Shown in pieces: positions 38,284 through 46,421 of a DNA stretch of 64,000 nt. The position numbers and the translations under genes are program-made. Each line of letters starts with the position of its first letter. Position 1 is the stretch's first letter. This DNA comes from Billgrantia kenyensis (lineage in GTDB: Bacteria; Pseudomonadota; Gammaproteobacteria; Pseudomonadales; Halomonadaceae), in the NCBI RefSeq assembly GCF_013697085.1, contig NZ_JACEFT010000011.1, positions 62,001-126,000 of the forward strand, given 5' to 3'. A model generated the notes under the pieces. It saw only the letters and a list, made by a program, of their open reading frames with translations. It was not told where the DNA came from and searched no databases.

Positions 38284-38895
38284 ATGCAGATCCTGACACT
38301 GGACCAGGGCACGCCCGAGTGGCATGCCGCCCGTCTCGGCATCGTCACCATGTCCGAGCTGAAGACCCTGCTGGTCAAGGGCAAGGGACCGGGAGGCTTC
38401 GGTACCGGCGCCATCAGCTACATGCATCAGCTGATCGGTGAGCGCATCACCGGTGAGCCCAGCGATGCCTTCCAGGGTAATGCTCACACCCGGCGTGGCC
38501 ACGAACTCGAGCCGGTAGCCCGCGAGCTCTACCAGGAAGCGACTGGCCTGCCTCGCCTCGAGCAGGTCGGCATCATCCTCAACCACGGGGTGGGCTACTC
38601 GCCGGACTGCCTGGTGGACAGCAACGGCCTGGCCGAGATCAAGACCAAGCTGCCCAAGTACCAGATCGAGCTATTACTCGAGGGTGAGCTACCGCAGGAG
38701 CACGTGGCCCAATGCCAAGGCGGCCTGTGGGTCAGTGAACGGGAATGGATCGATTTCGTCAGCTACTGGCCGGGGATGCCGCTATTCGTGAAGCGGGCCT
38801 ACCGTGACGAGGCGCTGATCAAGACCATCGCCGAGCGGGTCGAGGCGTTCTACGAAGAAATGGAGCGCCGCATGGCGCAAGTGATGGCGGCCTGA
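38284..38895 (+). CDS. YqaJ-like (lambda-exonuclease type) viral recombinase
   Basis: A 203-residue nuclease. The catalytic core appears as G-Y-S-P-D-C-L-V-D near 105 and A-E-I-K-T-K near 118 (the D...ExK motif), with an early G-T-P-E-W-H-A-A-R-L-G-I-V-T-M-S segment typical of YqaJ. It would resect double-stranded ends for the ERF annealase. RadC follows 11 bases later. Confidence 0.9.
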   Translation: MQILTLDQGTPEWHAARLGIVTMSELKTLLVKGKGPGGFGTGAISYMHQLIGERITGEPSDAFQGNAHTRRGHELEPVARELYQEATGLPRLEQVGIILNHGVGYSPDCLVDSNGLAEIKTKLPKYQIELLLEGELPQEHVAQCQGGLWVSEREWIDFVSYWPGMPLFVKRAYRDEALIKTIAERVEAFYEEMERRMAQVMAA

Positions 38896-38906
38896 GGAGA
38901 GACACC

Positions 38907-39404
38907 ATGAACCATCGCAAGCTGAGTGCCGGCGAAACCGCTGGTACCTATCGCATTACCGATACGGTGACCGAAGCGGAGCTGCTGAGTATCGCCAAAG
39001 CCTTCGCCCGTCGTCGCCTGGCCAGGGGGCGCAAGATCACCCAGCCAGCGCTGGCGTTCGAATACCTGCAGATCCTGCTGCAGGACTACGAGCATGAGGT
39101 GTTCAGTGCCATCTTCCTCGACAGCCAGCATCGCGTGATCTGCTTCGAGGAGCTGTTCCGCGGCACCATCGACGCGGCCAGCGTCTACCCACGTGAGGTG
39201 GTCAAGCAGGCTCTGGCGCACAACGCCGCTGCCCTCATCCTGGTCCACAACCACCCAAGTGGTAACCCTGAGCCCAGCGATGCCGACCGGCGCATTACCC
39301 AGCGCCTGAAGGAAGCGCTGGGACTGGTCGAGGTGCGGGTTATCGACCATATCGTGGTCGGCATCGATAATTGCGTATCGCTGGCAGAGCAGGGAGATCT
39401 ATAG
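38907..39404 (+). CDS. RadC-family JAB/MPN protein
   Basis: A 165-residue protein of the RadC (UPF0758) family in its shorter, mobile-element form without the N-terminal helix-hairpin-helix. The metal-binding motif H-N-H-P-S-G-N-P-E-P-S-x-A-D lies near 113-125 and an upstream Glu (F-E-E-L-F-R-G-T-I-D) completes the JAMM set. The role in repair is not proven. It ends the recombination group; a hairpin follows 43 bases later. Confidence 0.92.
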   Translation: MNHRKLSAGETAGTYRITDTVTEAELLSIAKAFARRRLARGRKITQPALAFEYLQILLQDYEHEVFSAIFLDSQHRVICFEELFRGTIDAASVYPREVVKQALAHNAAALILVHNHPSGNPEPSDADRRITQRLKEALGLVEVRVIDHIVVGIDNCVSLAEQGDL

Positions 39405-39727
39405 TGGCTTCTGCCTGGCGATCACTACCCGTGGGCTACGTCATAGCGCCGGTGCTGCCCATAGAGGCAGCACCGGCATCACCACTGGCATTTATTTTTT
39501 TGATTGGCTGGTTTCGGCCAGGAGCGGCCGTTTCGGCGAAACCACAAACTCAGCACGGCTGGTGATAAGCAAACCTTGGTTTTCTTTACATGCCGGCCCA
39601 CACTGGAGGATCTGCCAAACCAAGGTCTCGAGGAGAGGTCGGCATCAGGCCTCTACATGACCAAGCCGGAAACAAGAAGGGCCATAATCTTGCATAACAC
39701 CAGCAGCTGGCTGACGGCCTGATCAGG
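39405..39727. other. Intergenic region between radC and signalling operon
   Basis: A 323-base gap between convergent gene groups. It holds a strong hairpin at 39448-39477 and a T-rich TTTATTTTTTT tract at about 39491. ORFs of 64-72 codons here overlap each other, lack ribosome sites and are not convincing. Confidence 0.5.
39448..39477. terminator. Hairpin between radC and receiver gene
   Basis: A perfect 12-bp stem (GCCGGTGCTGCC with GGCAGCACCGGC, loop of 6), followed 13 bases later by a T-rich tract. It probably ends the recombination-gene transcript. Confidence 0.6.
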
Positions 39728-40165
39728 CTAAGCGTCCGCGCGCCTGACCAGCGTCAGCCAGTACTCTTCCAGCGACTGGATGGAAGCGATGAACTGGTCG
39801 ATGTCCACCGGCTTGACGATAAAGCCGGCAGCGCCCAGATCGTAGGAGTCGACGATGTCGCTTTCGGCCTCCGAGGTGGTCAGGATGACCACCGGGATGC
39901 GGCGCAGGCTCTCTAGTGTCTTGAAGCGCTGAAGAAAGGTCTTGCCATCCATTCGGGGCATGTTCAGATCCAGAAGAATCAGGTCGGGACGCGGCGCGTC
40001 CTGGTATTTCCCTTCTCGCTGCAGGAACGCCAGCGCCTCGACGCCGTCTGACACGTCGTGCACGTCAACCAGCAGCTTTCCCTCCCTGAAAGCCAGCCGG
40101 GTCAGATGCACGTCGGCTGGCTCATCTTCCACCAGCAGTACCACGAAGTTTTTGCTCTCGGACAT
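39728..40165 (-). CDS. Stand-alone response regulator receiver (Rcp1-like)
   Basis: A 145-residue single receiver domain. The phosphorylated Asp lies in L-I-L-L-D-L-N-M-P-R-M-D-G near 64, acidic pocket E-D-E-P at 14-17, T in I-L-T-T-S, and the conserved Lys in F-I-V-K-P. Spacing (E-D-E-P-A-D-V-H-L-T) resembles Rcp1-type regulators that partner membrane or phytochrome kinases. It has no output domain. It lies three bases after the 437-residue kinase gene and ends the operon. Confidence 0.9.
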   Translation of the reverse strand: MSESKNFVVLLVEDEPADVHLTRLAFREGKLLVDVHDVSDGVEALAFLQREGKYQDAPRPDLILLDLNMPRMDGKTFLQRFKTLESLRRIPVVILTTSEAESDIVDSYDLGAAGFIVKPVDIDQFIASIQSLEEYWLTLVRRADA

Positions 40166-40168
40166 ACG

Positions 40169-41482
40169 CTACTCGGCTGTGGGTAAATCGAACACTACGC
40201 GGGTACCGCCCTGCGGCCCCGGCTCTATGTAAACGCTGCCCTGCACGCAGCGCAGCGCTTTGGTCACTAGGGCCAGCCCCATGCCGGTGCCCGGCGTCTG
40301 CTCGCTGTTGGGCACCAGCCGTGCAAACATCTCCAGCGCCTGGTCGCGGTATTCGGGCGCGATGCCCCTGCCGTTATCCTCGACGGCGAACCGTATGCGC
40401 TGATTCAGCCGCGTGGCGCTGACCGTGACCCGCAGCGGGCGCTCGGCGTCGCGATATTGCCAGGCGTTGTGCAGCAGCACGCCAAAGACCAGCGCCAAGC
40501 GCTTGGGCTCAAAGTGGACGTCGGGCAGCGGCGATGCCACCGTCATCGCCTGGGCCTGGCGCAGTTCCGTCAGCGCCTCGTTGCGCCGATAGACATCGTC
40601 GAGTATCTCCCCGGGCGAAATGCGCCTCGGCTCGAAGGGCATGCGGTCAAGGCTGAGGTAGCGCTGCATGTCGCCCACCAGGGCGCTGAGCCTGCGCGAC
40701 TGCGATGCGATGAAGTCTACCGCTATCCGGGTGCTGTCGTCGTCGCTGTCGCCCAGCCGGCGCTGCAGCTGCTGGGCAAAGCTGATTAGGCGCCGGCTGG
40801 GCTCCTGAAAGAGGTGGGCCATAGCGTGGCTCAGTCGCTCGAGCTCGCGGTTGCGAAAGGAGAGCTCCTCGATCAGGCGCCGCTTGTCCGCCTGGGCCCG
40901 GCGCAGGCGGACAAGCACGCTCAGCAGGATGACGATGGCCACACCCTGCGCCAGGGCGGCGCCCCAGGCCAGCCACGCCTGACGGCGCTTGGCGTTGCGC
41001 AGCTGGGCCGTCTGCAGGTCGACCTGCTCCTCCACCTGGGCGATATAGTGGCGCTCGGCGCTGCGCTCGAACTCGCTGGTGTCGTAGAGCGAGGAGACCA
41101 ACACCTCCTGGCCGCGATAGTCCATACGCTGCGTATAGATGCCCATCACCTTGACGCTATCGTCGGCCAGGCGGTGGCGCATGAAGAGATGGTTGCGCTC
41201 GGCGGTGGCGGCCCGTGCTATCTCCTGTTCGATCTGCGATTGCGAGAGCAGATTGATATCGCGGATATTGAGCGCGGTCAGGTCGTCATAGCCGTAGAAG
41301 TCTTGCGCGGCCGGATTGGCGCGTACGATATCGCCGCTCGCCACCTCGATCATCCACATGGGCGTGGGGTGCGATACGAAGAAATCACTGAAGCCGGGCT
41401 CTGCCTGGGCCGCCGGGCTCAGCAGTGTCCCGGCCAGCACCGCCACGCCGGCCAGCCGGCGAAACGCGTCACGCCTAGCCAT
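40169..41482 (-). CDS. Membrane histidine kinase with PAS domain, H-box variant
   Basis: A 437-residue protein. A signal-peptide-like segment (about 1-27, ending A-Q-A) precedes a PAS-like domain (about 30-130: H-P-T-P-M-W-M-I-E-V-A-S-G-D-I-V-R-A-N-P-A-A), a helical linker and a membrane span near 171-194, then a HisKA-like region and an HATPase domain (H-N-A-W-Q-Y-R, D-N-G-R-G-I-A, G-T-G-M-G-L-A-L). The PAS domain would thus be periplasmic. The H-box reads M-A-H-L-F-Q-E-P; the usual acidic residue after His is Leu. It overlaps the upstream kinase by eight bases. Confidence 0.88.
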   Translation of the reverse strand: MARRDAFRRLAGVAVLAGTLLSPAAQAEPGFSDFFVSHPTPMWMIEVASGDIVRANPAAQDFYGYDDLTALNIRDINLLSQSQIEQEIARAATAERNHLFMRHRLADDSVKVMGIYTQRMDYRGQEVLVSSLYDTSEFERSAERHYIAQVEEQVDLQTAQLRNAKRRQAWLAWGAALAQGVAIVILLSVLVRLRRAQADKRRLIEELSFRNRELERLSHAMAHLFQEPSRRLISFAQQLQRRLGDSDDDSTRIAVDFIASQSRRLSALVGDMQRYLSLDRMPFEPRRISPGEILDDVYRRNEALTELRQAQAMTVASPLPDVHFEPKRLALVFGVLLHNAWQYRDAERPLRVTVSATRLNQRIRFAVEDNGRGIAPEYRDQALEMFARLVPNSEQTPGTGMGLALVTKALRCVQGSVYIEPGPQGGTRVVFDLPTAE

Positions 41483-44036
41483 GGTCGCTGCCCTCCGCGG
41501 TCGACGCCTCGGCGCGCGCTGGCAGCGTCAGGATCACCGTGCTGCCCTGCCCCTCGCCGGGTGATTCGAGACGAATCTCGCCACCGTGGCGCTCGACGAT
41601 CTTGCGGCAGATGGCCAGGCCGACGCCCGTGCCCGCGTACTGCTCCCGGGTATGCAGGCGCTGGAAGACCTGGAACAGCCGCCCCTGCTGGTCGGCGGCG
41701 ATGCCGATACCGTTGTCGCGGATGTTCACCTGCCAGCCCGCCGACTCGGGCAGCGCCTCGACGGCCACGGTGATCTCGGGCGCCTGGTCGGGGGCGCGGT
41801 ACTTGATGGCGTTGCTCAGCAGGTTCTGGAACAGTCGCGTCATCTCGTCGGGGCTTGCCACCACGCGGGGCCATTCCCCCGTCACCTCGACCTGGGCTTC
41901 GGCCTCGCGGATCTCGGGCGCGAGAAAGTGCAGCGCCTCGTCGAGGGCATCGCGCAGGGCCATGGGCTGCAGGGGCTGCCCCTTGCGGCCGACCCGGGAG
42001 TAGTCGAGCAGCGACAGCAGCATGCCGTCCATGCGCTGGGCGCCGTCGCGCATGTAGTGCAGCATGGTCCTGCCGTCGTCGTCGAGCTTATCCGCCAGGT
42101 GGCGCTCCAGCAGTTGTGCATAGCTGGTCACCATGCGCAGCGGCTGGCGAAGGTCGTGGGAGGCGGCGTAGGCGAACTGCTCCAGCTCCTGATTGGAGCG
42201 CTCCAACGCTTCACGAGACGCCATGAGCTGCCGCTGAGTGGCATGTTCGCCGGTCACGTCGCGCAGGTAGCCATGCCATATGGTGCTGCCATCTTCCAGC
42301 CGCTCGGGCATAGCGATGCCCTCTACCCAGATCGTGCCTTTTTCAGGATGATTGGCACGAAAGGTGGCACGCCAGAGAGTCAGCTCGCGCTCGGAGCGGG
42401 CGATGGTCTCGGCCACCTGTGGCACGTCGTCGGAGGCCAGCACGGCAAAGACAGGGGCGGCATCCTCGCGGATCGCCTCGGGCAGCACGCCGTAGATGGC
42501 CTCGATGCCGTCGCTGGCATAGGGGAAAGCGCGGCGGCCGTCGGGGTGCTGCCAGTACTGGTACAGCGCGCCAGGCAGCAGCGCCGCATGCTTGCGCATC
42601 TGCGCTATCAGTTCGGCGGCCCTGAGCTCGGCCTCCTTGCGGGGCGTGATATCGGTATGGGTCCCGGCCATCCACAGCGGCTCGCCCGCCTCATCCCAAG
42701 AAATGACGCGGCCCCGATCCTGCACCCAGATCCAATGCCCGTCACGGTGGCGCATACGCACCTCGATATCGTAGCGGTCACGCTGGCCGGCAAAGTGGGC
42801 CTCCAGCTGTGCGTTGGAACGTGCAAGATCATCGTCGTGGCAGAAGGCCATCCAGGTCTCGATGGTAGTGGGCGAGATCTCTTCCAGGTGATAGCCCACC
42901 ATCTCGGCCCAGCGCGCGTTGAAGCGGGTCTCGCCCGTCTGGACATTCCACTGCCAGGTGCCCGCCGCTGTGCCCCAGAGAATCTGCTCTAGCGCCTGGC
43001 GCTCCTGCTCCAGGTGTCGGTTCAGCAGCGACTGACGACGATAAAGGAGAATCAACCCGACCATAGCCGCCAGCAGAGCGATGGAAAGGATGGGCACGAG
43101 CCATACAAGCAGGCCGTAGCGGTCGTGCAGCTCGGCCAACAGGGAGCGCGGTTCGACGGCAAAGGGGGTAATGCGCAGTGCGCGAGCCGCCTGCTCCACC
43201 GCCAGGTAATCCTTGGGCGGGGCAAAGCGCAGGCCCTCACCGTCGCCGGCTACCCCTTCCCAGCCGAGCAGGGCACCGGCCACGCGGCGCACGTCGTCTT
43301 CCGGCACGTGCGCCAGGGCGGTGAGCGGCCACTCCGGGTAGAGCCCGGTGGAGTGCGCCAGGGGAAAGCCATCATGCTGCCTGGGCGAGACCACCTCGAG
43401 GGACGAGACGTCGTGGCCGCGGCGCTGCCAGTCCTCGAGAATGCCACTACGCACGAAGCCCGCTACTACCTCGCCGTCGAGCAGCGCCCGCATCACCGCG
43501 TCGTGGGCGCTCAGCTCGCGGTACTCCGCAAATCCATAGGGGGCGATCCCCCGCTGATACAGCTCATGGGCCTGGGCCATGAAGCCACCCAGGAAGCGTT
43601 GCCCCGGAATGGCGATTGTTTGTCCCTTTAGCGCTTCGAGGTCATGAATTCCAGCGTCTCGCCGAGCGAGCACCACGCCGGCAAGATAGGCCAGCTCATG
43701 ATCCTGCTCGTGTCTGAGTAGAGTAACCAGCTCACCCCCCACCCGGCGCTCGGCGCGCAGGCTGAGGGCGTGGCGCGGATTGGTCAGTACGAAATCGAGT
43801 CGCCCCGCATCGACCGCGGCGTCCAGGGCTTCGAGGTCGAGCACCTCGAGACGCACCTCGCGACCCTCCAGCGCCGCCGACATCACCTCGGTCAGCGGGG
43901 AAAAGCGCGCTTCTACCTCTTCCGCCTCGCGGTAGGCAAAGACACCCAGAGTCACCGCATCGTCGGCAATGGCGGGGGGCACGGCACTCAAGGCCAGCAG
44001 CAACGTCAGACACAGCTTGAGAATACACCGGCGCAT
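41475..44036 (-). CDS. Histidine kinase with periplasmic binding-protein-like sensor and two PAS domains
   Basis: An 853-residue protein. A signal peptide (1-24) leads to a PhnD-like substrate-binding domain (about 27-290: V-T-L-G-V-F-A-Y-R-E-A, D-F-V-L-T-N-P-R-H). A span near 307-333 follows, then two PAS/PAC domains (about 350-470 and 480-600), HisKA with a normal H-box (A-A-S-H-D-L-R-Q-P-L-R, His near 624) and HATPase (L-L-S-N-A-I-K-Y-R, D-N-G-I-G-I, G-T-G-V-G-L-A-I). It probably senses a small periplasmic ligand. Start and stop overlap both neighbours. Confidence 0.92.
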   Translation of the reverse strand: MRRCILKLCLTLLLALSAVPPAIADDAVTLGVFAYREAEEVEARFSPLTEVMSAALEGREVRLEVLDLEALDAAVDAGRLDFVLTNPRHALSLRAERRVGGELVTLLRHEQDHELAYLAGVVLARRDAGIHDLEALKGQTIAIPGQRFLGGFMAQAHELYQRGIAPYGFAEYRELSAHDAVMRALLDGEVVAGFVRSGILEDWQRRGHDVSSLEVVSPRQHDGFPLAHSTGLYPEWPLTALAHVPEDDVRRVAGALLGWEGVAGDGEGLRFAPPKDYLAVEQAARALRITPFAVEPRSLLAELHDRYGLLVWLVPILSIALLAAMVGLILLYRRQSLLNRHLEQERQALEQILWGTAAGTWQWNVQTGETRFNARWAEMVGYHLEEISPTTIETWMAFCHDDDLARSNAQLEAHFAGQRDRYDIEVRMRHRDGHWIWVQDRGRVISWDEAGEPLWMAGTHTDITPRKEAELRAAELIAQMRKHAALLPGALYQYWQHPDGRRAFPYASDGIEAIYGVLPEAIREDAAPVFAVLASDDVPQVAETIARSERELTLWRATFRANHPEKGTIWVEGIAMPERLEDGSTIWHGYLRDVTGEHATQRQLMASREALERSNQELEQFAYAASHDLRQPLRMVTSYAQLLERHLADKLDDDGRTMLHYMRDGAQRMDGMLLSLLDYSRVGRKGQPLQPMALRDALDEALHFLAPEIREAEAQVEVTGEWPRVVASPDEMTRLFQNLLSNAIKYRAPDQAPEITVAVEALPESAGWQVNIRDNGIGIAADQQGRLFQVFQRLHTREQYAGTGVGLAICRKIVERHGGEIRLESPGEGQGSTVILTLPARAEASTAEGSDHG

Positions 44037-45379
44037 CAGGCGTCTCCCATGGGCCGCATCGGTTGCCCTTCTGGTATGTTCGGGCAGGCAACGACCTGGT
44101 TGCGTCCCTCTCGCTTGGCGCGATAGAGCGCGCCATCGGCCCGTGCCAGGGCACCGTCCGGGCGAGTATCGTCGGCTTGCATCAGCGTCAGCCCCAGGCT
44201 GGTGGTGATCTGCACCACGGTGCCGTCCTCGAGCGTCACGCGCATCGCCTCGACCGCCTGGCGTAGCTTTTCCGCGACGCGACGGCCGCCGACGGCGTCC
44301 GTCTCCGGCAGCACGACGGCGAACTCCTCGCCTCCCAAGCGGCCCGCGATGTCGGTTTCCCGCAGCTGGCCAGTGATCGCTTCGGCAAAGGCGCTTAGCA
44401 CCACATCGCCGCCGGCATGGCCGTAGGTGTCGTTGACGCGTTTGAAGTGATCGATATCCAGCATTAGCACGCAGACCGACAGCTCGGGGTGGCGTCTGAT
44501 GCGCCCGTACTGGTAGTCCATGGCCTGCATGAAGTGGCGCCGATTGGGCAGGCCAGTCAGGGCATCTGTCATAGCCTGTGCCTCCAGGCGTTCGGCCATG
44601 GCTCGGCGCTCGCTGATATCCTGTTGCACGCCGACTAGACGCTGTGGGCTGCCGTCCGGGGTGCGGCTAGCCATGTGGCCGGAGACCATGACCCAGACCC
44701 AGTGGCCCTTCCGGTGGCGCATCCGCACCTCGCACTGAATATTAGGAACGCGCTGCTCCAGATGCGCCGCCAGGGCCGCATTGAAATGGGAGCGATCGTC
44801 AGAGTGCAGGCGCTCCAACCAGGCGTCCACGGGCTGGGGCAACGTGATCTCGTCGGCCGAGAATCCCAGCATGGCCAGCCACTGCTCGTTGAGCGACACG
44901 AACTGCCGCTCAGGCAGCAGCCAGTCCCAGAGGCCGAGGTTGGCCCCTTCGATGGCCGCGGCCATGCGCGCCTCTGAAAGCCTTAGCCGCTGCTCCAGCC
45001 GGGCCCGGCTGATGGCGTAGCGTACGCTGCGCAGCAGGCTGTCTGCATCCAGGTTGCCCTTGATCAGATAGTCCTGGGCGCCGGCCTCCAGCGTCTGAAG
45101 AGAGAATGCCATATCGTCGTGGCCGGTCAGGACGACGATGGGGATATCGCCCACCAGCGACTTGCAGCCCTCCACGGTCGCCATGCCCGTTGAGTCGGGC
45201 AGGTTCAGGTCGAGCAGAACGACGTCAGGCGCGTCACTCGCTTCGAGATGCTCGGCCAGGGCGCTCAGCGAGGTGACCCAGGAAAGCGCGTGACCTGTCC
45301 CGCTGTATTTCAGCGCATAGCGGATCAGGCCGGCATCGCCGGGGTCGTCTTCGACCAGGACCATCGTGAGTGTCTGCAT
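44036..45379 (-). CDS. Response regulator diguanylate cyclase (REC-PAS-GGEEF)
   Basis: A 447-residue protein. An N-terminal receiver (about 1-120) has the phospho-Asp in V-V-L-L-D-L-N-L-P. A PAS/PAC domain (about 145-265) is followed by a GGDEF domain with the active-site motif G-G-E-E-F near 348. R-E-T-D, five residues before it, forms an inhibitory I-site. It should make c-di-GMP in response to phosphorylation by one of the two kinases. It is the first gene of the four-gene operon; its stop overlaps the next start. Confidence 0.93.
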   Translation of the reverse strand: MQTLTMVLVEDDPGDAGLIRYALKYSGTGHALSWVTSLSALAEHLEASDAPDVVLLDLNLPDSTGMATVEGCKSLVGDIPIVVLTGHDDMAFSLQTLEAGAQDYLIKGNLDADSLLRSVRYAISRARLEQRLRLSEARMAAAIEGANLGLWDWLLPERQFVSLNEQWLAMLGFSADEITLPQPVDAWLERLHSDDRSHFNAALAAHLEQRVPNIQCEVRMRHRKGHWVWVMVSGHMASRTPDGSPQRLVGVQQDISERRAMAERLEAQAMTDALTGLPNRRHFMQAMDYQYGRIRRHPELSVCVLMLDIDHFKRVNDTYGHAGGDVVLSAFAEAITGQLRETDIAGRLGGEEFAVVLPETDAVGGRRVAEKLRQAVEAMRVTLEDGTVVQITTSLGLTLMQADDTRPDGALARADGALYRAKREGRNQVVACPNIPEGQPMRPMGDA

Positions 45380-45465
45380 GGCGATACCGGTACTTTGATA
45401 TAAGCTAGTACCATAAAGTGTTTACATAAAAACAGCTATGGCGGTCTCAAGTTCCAAGCACAACG

Positions 45466-45692
45466 CTATTGAAAAGTGCTCGGGCCAGCGACCGACTTTT
45501 TGAGCACCTCGGCGTAAACTTCCAGCGGCGTGCGCCAGTCCAGTGTCCTGCGCGGCCGCGTGTTCAGCGAGTCAGCGATCTCGTCGAGTTCTTCCTGGCT
45601 GTAGACTGACAGATCCGTTCCCTTCGGTAGGTACTGCCGCAACAGCCCGTTGGTGTTCTCGTTGGAACCTCGCTGCCAGGGGCTGTGCGGAT
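45466..45692 (-). pseudogene. IS30-family transposase, C-terminal remnant
   Basis: Read on the minus strand, the bases translate [19 protein letters not shown], then [10 protein letters not shown] and a stop at 45466, the conserved end of IS30-type transposases. The first 250 or so residues are missing; at about 45692 it is joined directly to an IS3 orfA fragment. Confidence 0.85.
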
Positions 45693-45902
45693 CAGCTCAG
45701 TCCTCAACCGCCGGTTCTCTGCTTGAAGATCATCGTCCTGCTGCCGTTGCTCCGCGGGCTTGGCATTACGCTTCATCCACTAATATAGGCTGTGGCCGGA
45801 CACGCCCAGGCGGGCAGCTACCTCGGTGACGGGATGGCCCCGCTCTGTCACCTGCTTGACGGCTTCGATCTTGAATTCTTCAGTGTATCGTTGACGGCTC
45901 AT
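45693..45902 (-). pseudogene. IS3-family orfA, truncated with internal stop
   Basis: The minus-strand frame from the ATG at 45902 (AGGAGG upstream) reads M-S-R-Q-R-Y-T-E-E-F-K-I-E-A-V-K-Q-V, then G-H-S-L-Y, a TAG stop, and W-M-K-R-N-A-K-P, ending at N-R-R-L-R-T-E-L. This is the helix-turn-helix start of an IS3-type OrfA with a likely CAG-to-TAG change and loss of the rest. Confidence 0.85.
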
Positions 45903-46074
45903 GGGACCTCCTGGCTGCCTTCAGTATAAGGCCTGGAGGTGTCTACGAAACCCGGGGCGATTCAGCTTGGTTGCACTCATAATCCCTTCGTGGTGGATCA
46001 ATTGTGAAAATGGCCTGGGACATAGCTCCGTCACCTCCGCAGCGGACGAGGGTCCGCTGCAGTGGCTGGCTCAA

Positions 46075-46097
46075 TGTGGTCGCAGTTTGGTCGCAGA
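46075..46097. repeat. Possible integrase arm-site pair, right end
   Basis: An exact copy of the 23 bases at 28960-28982, with two TGGTCGCAG units 11 bases apart, in the same orientation, 102 bases inside the right attachment site. Confidence 0.6.
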
Positions 46098-46198
46098 TCG
46101 TAGCGAACCCACGTGTTGTATGTAACCAGTGTAAAATCTCAAGCTATTGATTTATGGACAAAAGCCCGTAGCAAGCGCGGCCTTTGGTTGTCGAAATA

Positions 46199-46257
46199 CG
46201 GATTCAAAATCCGCCGGGTGCAAGCCCTTGTCGGTTCGAGTCCGACCGCCGGTACCA
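46199..46257 (+). repeat. Right attachment site (59-bp direct repeat)
   Basis: An exact copy of the tRNA-Leu 3' end (28842-28900). The upstream tRNA half is absent here, so this is not a functional tRNA gene. It marks the right boundary of the element. Confidence 0.92.
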
Positions 46258-46273
46258 TCGAAAAATGGTTATT

Positions 46274-46301
46274 GAAACAGTCGCCTATGGGCGGCTGTTT
46301 C
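46274..46301 (+). terminator. Hairpin after right attachment site, likely original tRNA-Leu terminator
   Basis: A 12-bp stem (GAAACAGTCGCC with GGCGGCTGTTTC, one G-T pair, loop of 4) lies 17 bases after the attachment repeat. Before insertion it would have followed the tRNA gene. It resembles the element-borne hairpin at 28907-28932. Confidence 0.6.
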
Positions 46302-46421
46302 GCGTTGTGCTGACCGAAGGCATGACATCCCTCCCTTGTCGGCTCGTGCCCGATCGCCAGAATCTCCTCCTAAAAAGGCAAAGCGCAACCAAGCGGCTGG
46401 CAAGAAACTGAAAGGCTACTC

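Larger units (their letters stand above)
28842..46257. mobile_element. 17.4-kb integrated element in tRNA-Leu(CAA)
   Basis: The element is bounded by a 59-base exact direct repeat of the tRNA 3' end and carries a tyrosine integrase next to the tRNA. Its plus-strand and minus-strand genes comprise integrase and excisionase, replication-like proteins (DUF3987, Gp2/HUH-like), a DUF932-ERF-YqaJ-RadC recombination set, a four-gene signalling operon and IS remnants. Non-coding parts near 30.2, 33.2 and 35.5 kb are visibly richer in A+T than the host DNA, consistent with transfer. No structural phage, terminase, relaxase or type IV secretion genes are seen. Whether it can still excise is unknown. 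Confidence 0.9.

Noticed and set aside
39504-39722. A 72-codon ORF after radC
   Set aside because: It begins after a terminator-like hairpin, has no ribosome site and shows no known pattern.
41586-42992. A 468-codon plus-strand frame over the 853-residue kinase
   Set aside because: It is a reverse shadow; the kinase frame holds sensor, PAS, HisKA and HATPase motifs.
46199-46257. A second tRNA-Leu gene
   Set aside because: Only the 3' 59 bases are present. The 5' acceptor strand and D-arm are missing, so it is the right attachment repeat.
28842-46257. A CRISPR array, toxin-antitoxin pair or known anti-phage system in the element
   Set aside because: No regularly spaced repeats, no recognisable toxin/antitoxin pair and no hallmark defence genes (such as restriction, CBASS or retron components) were seen.
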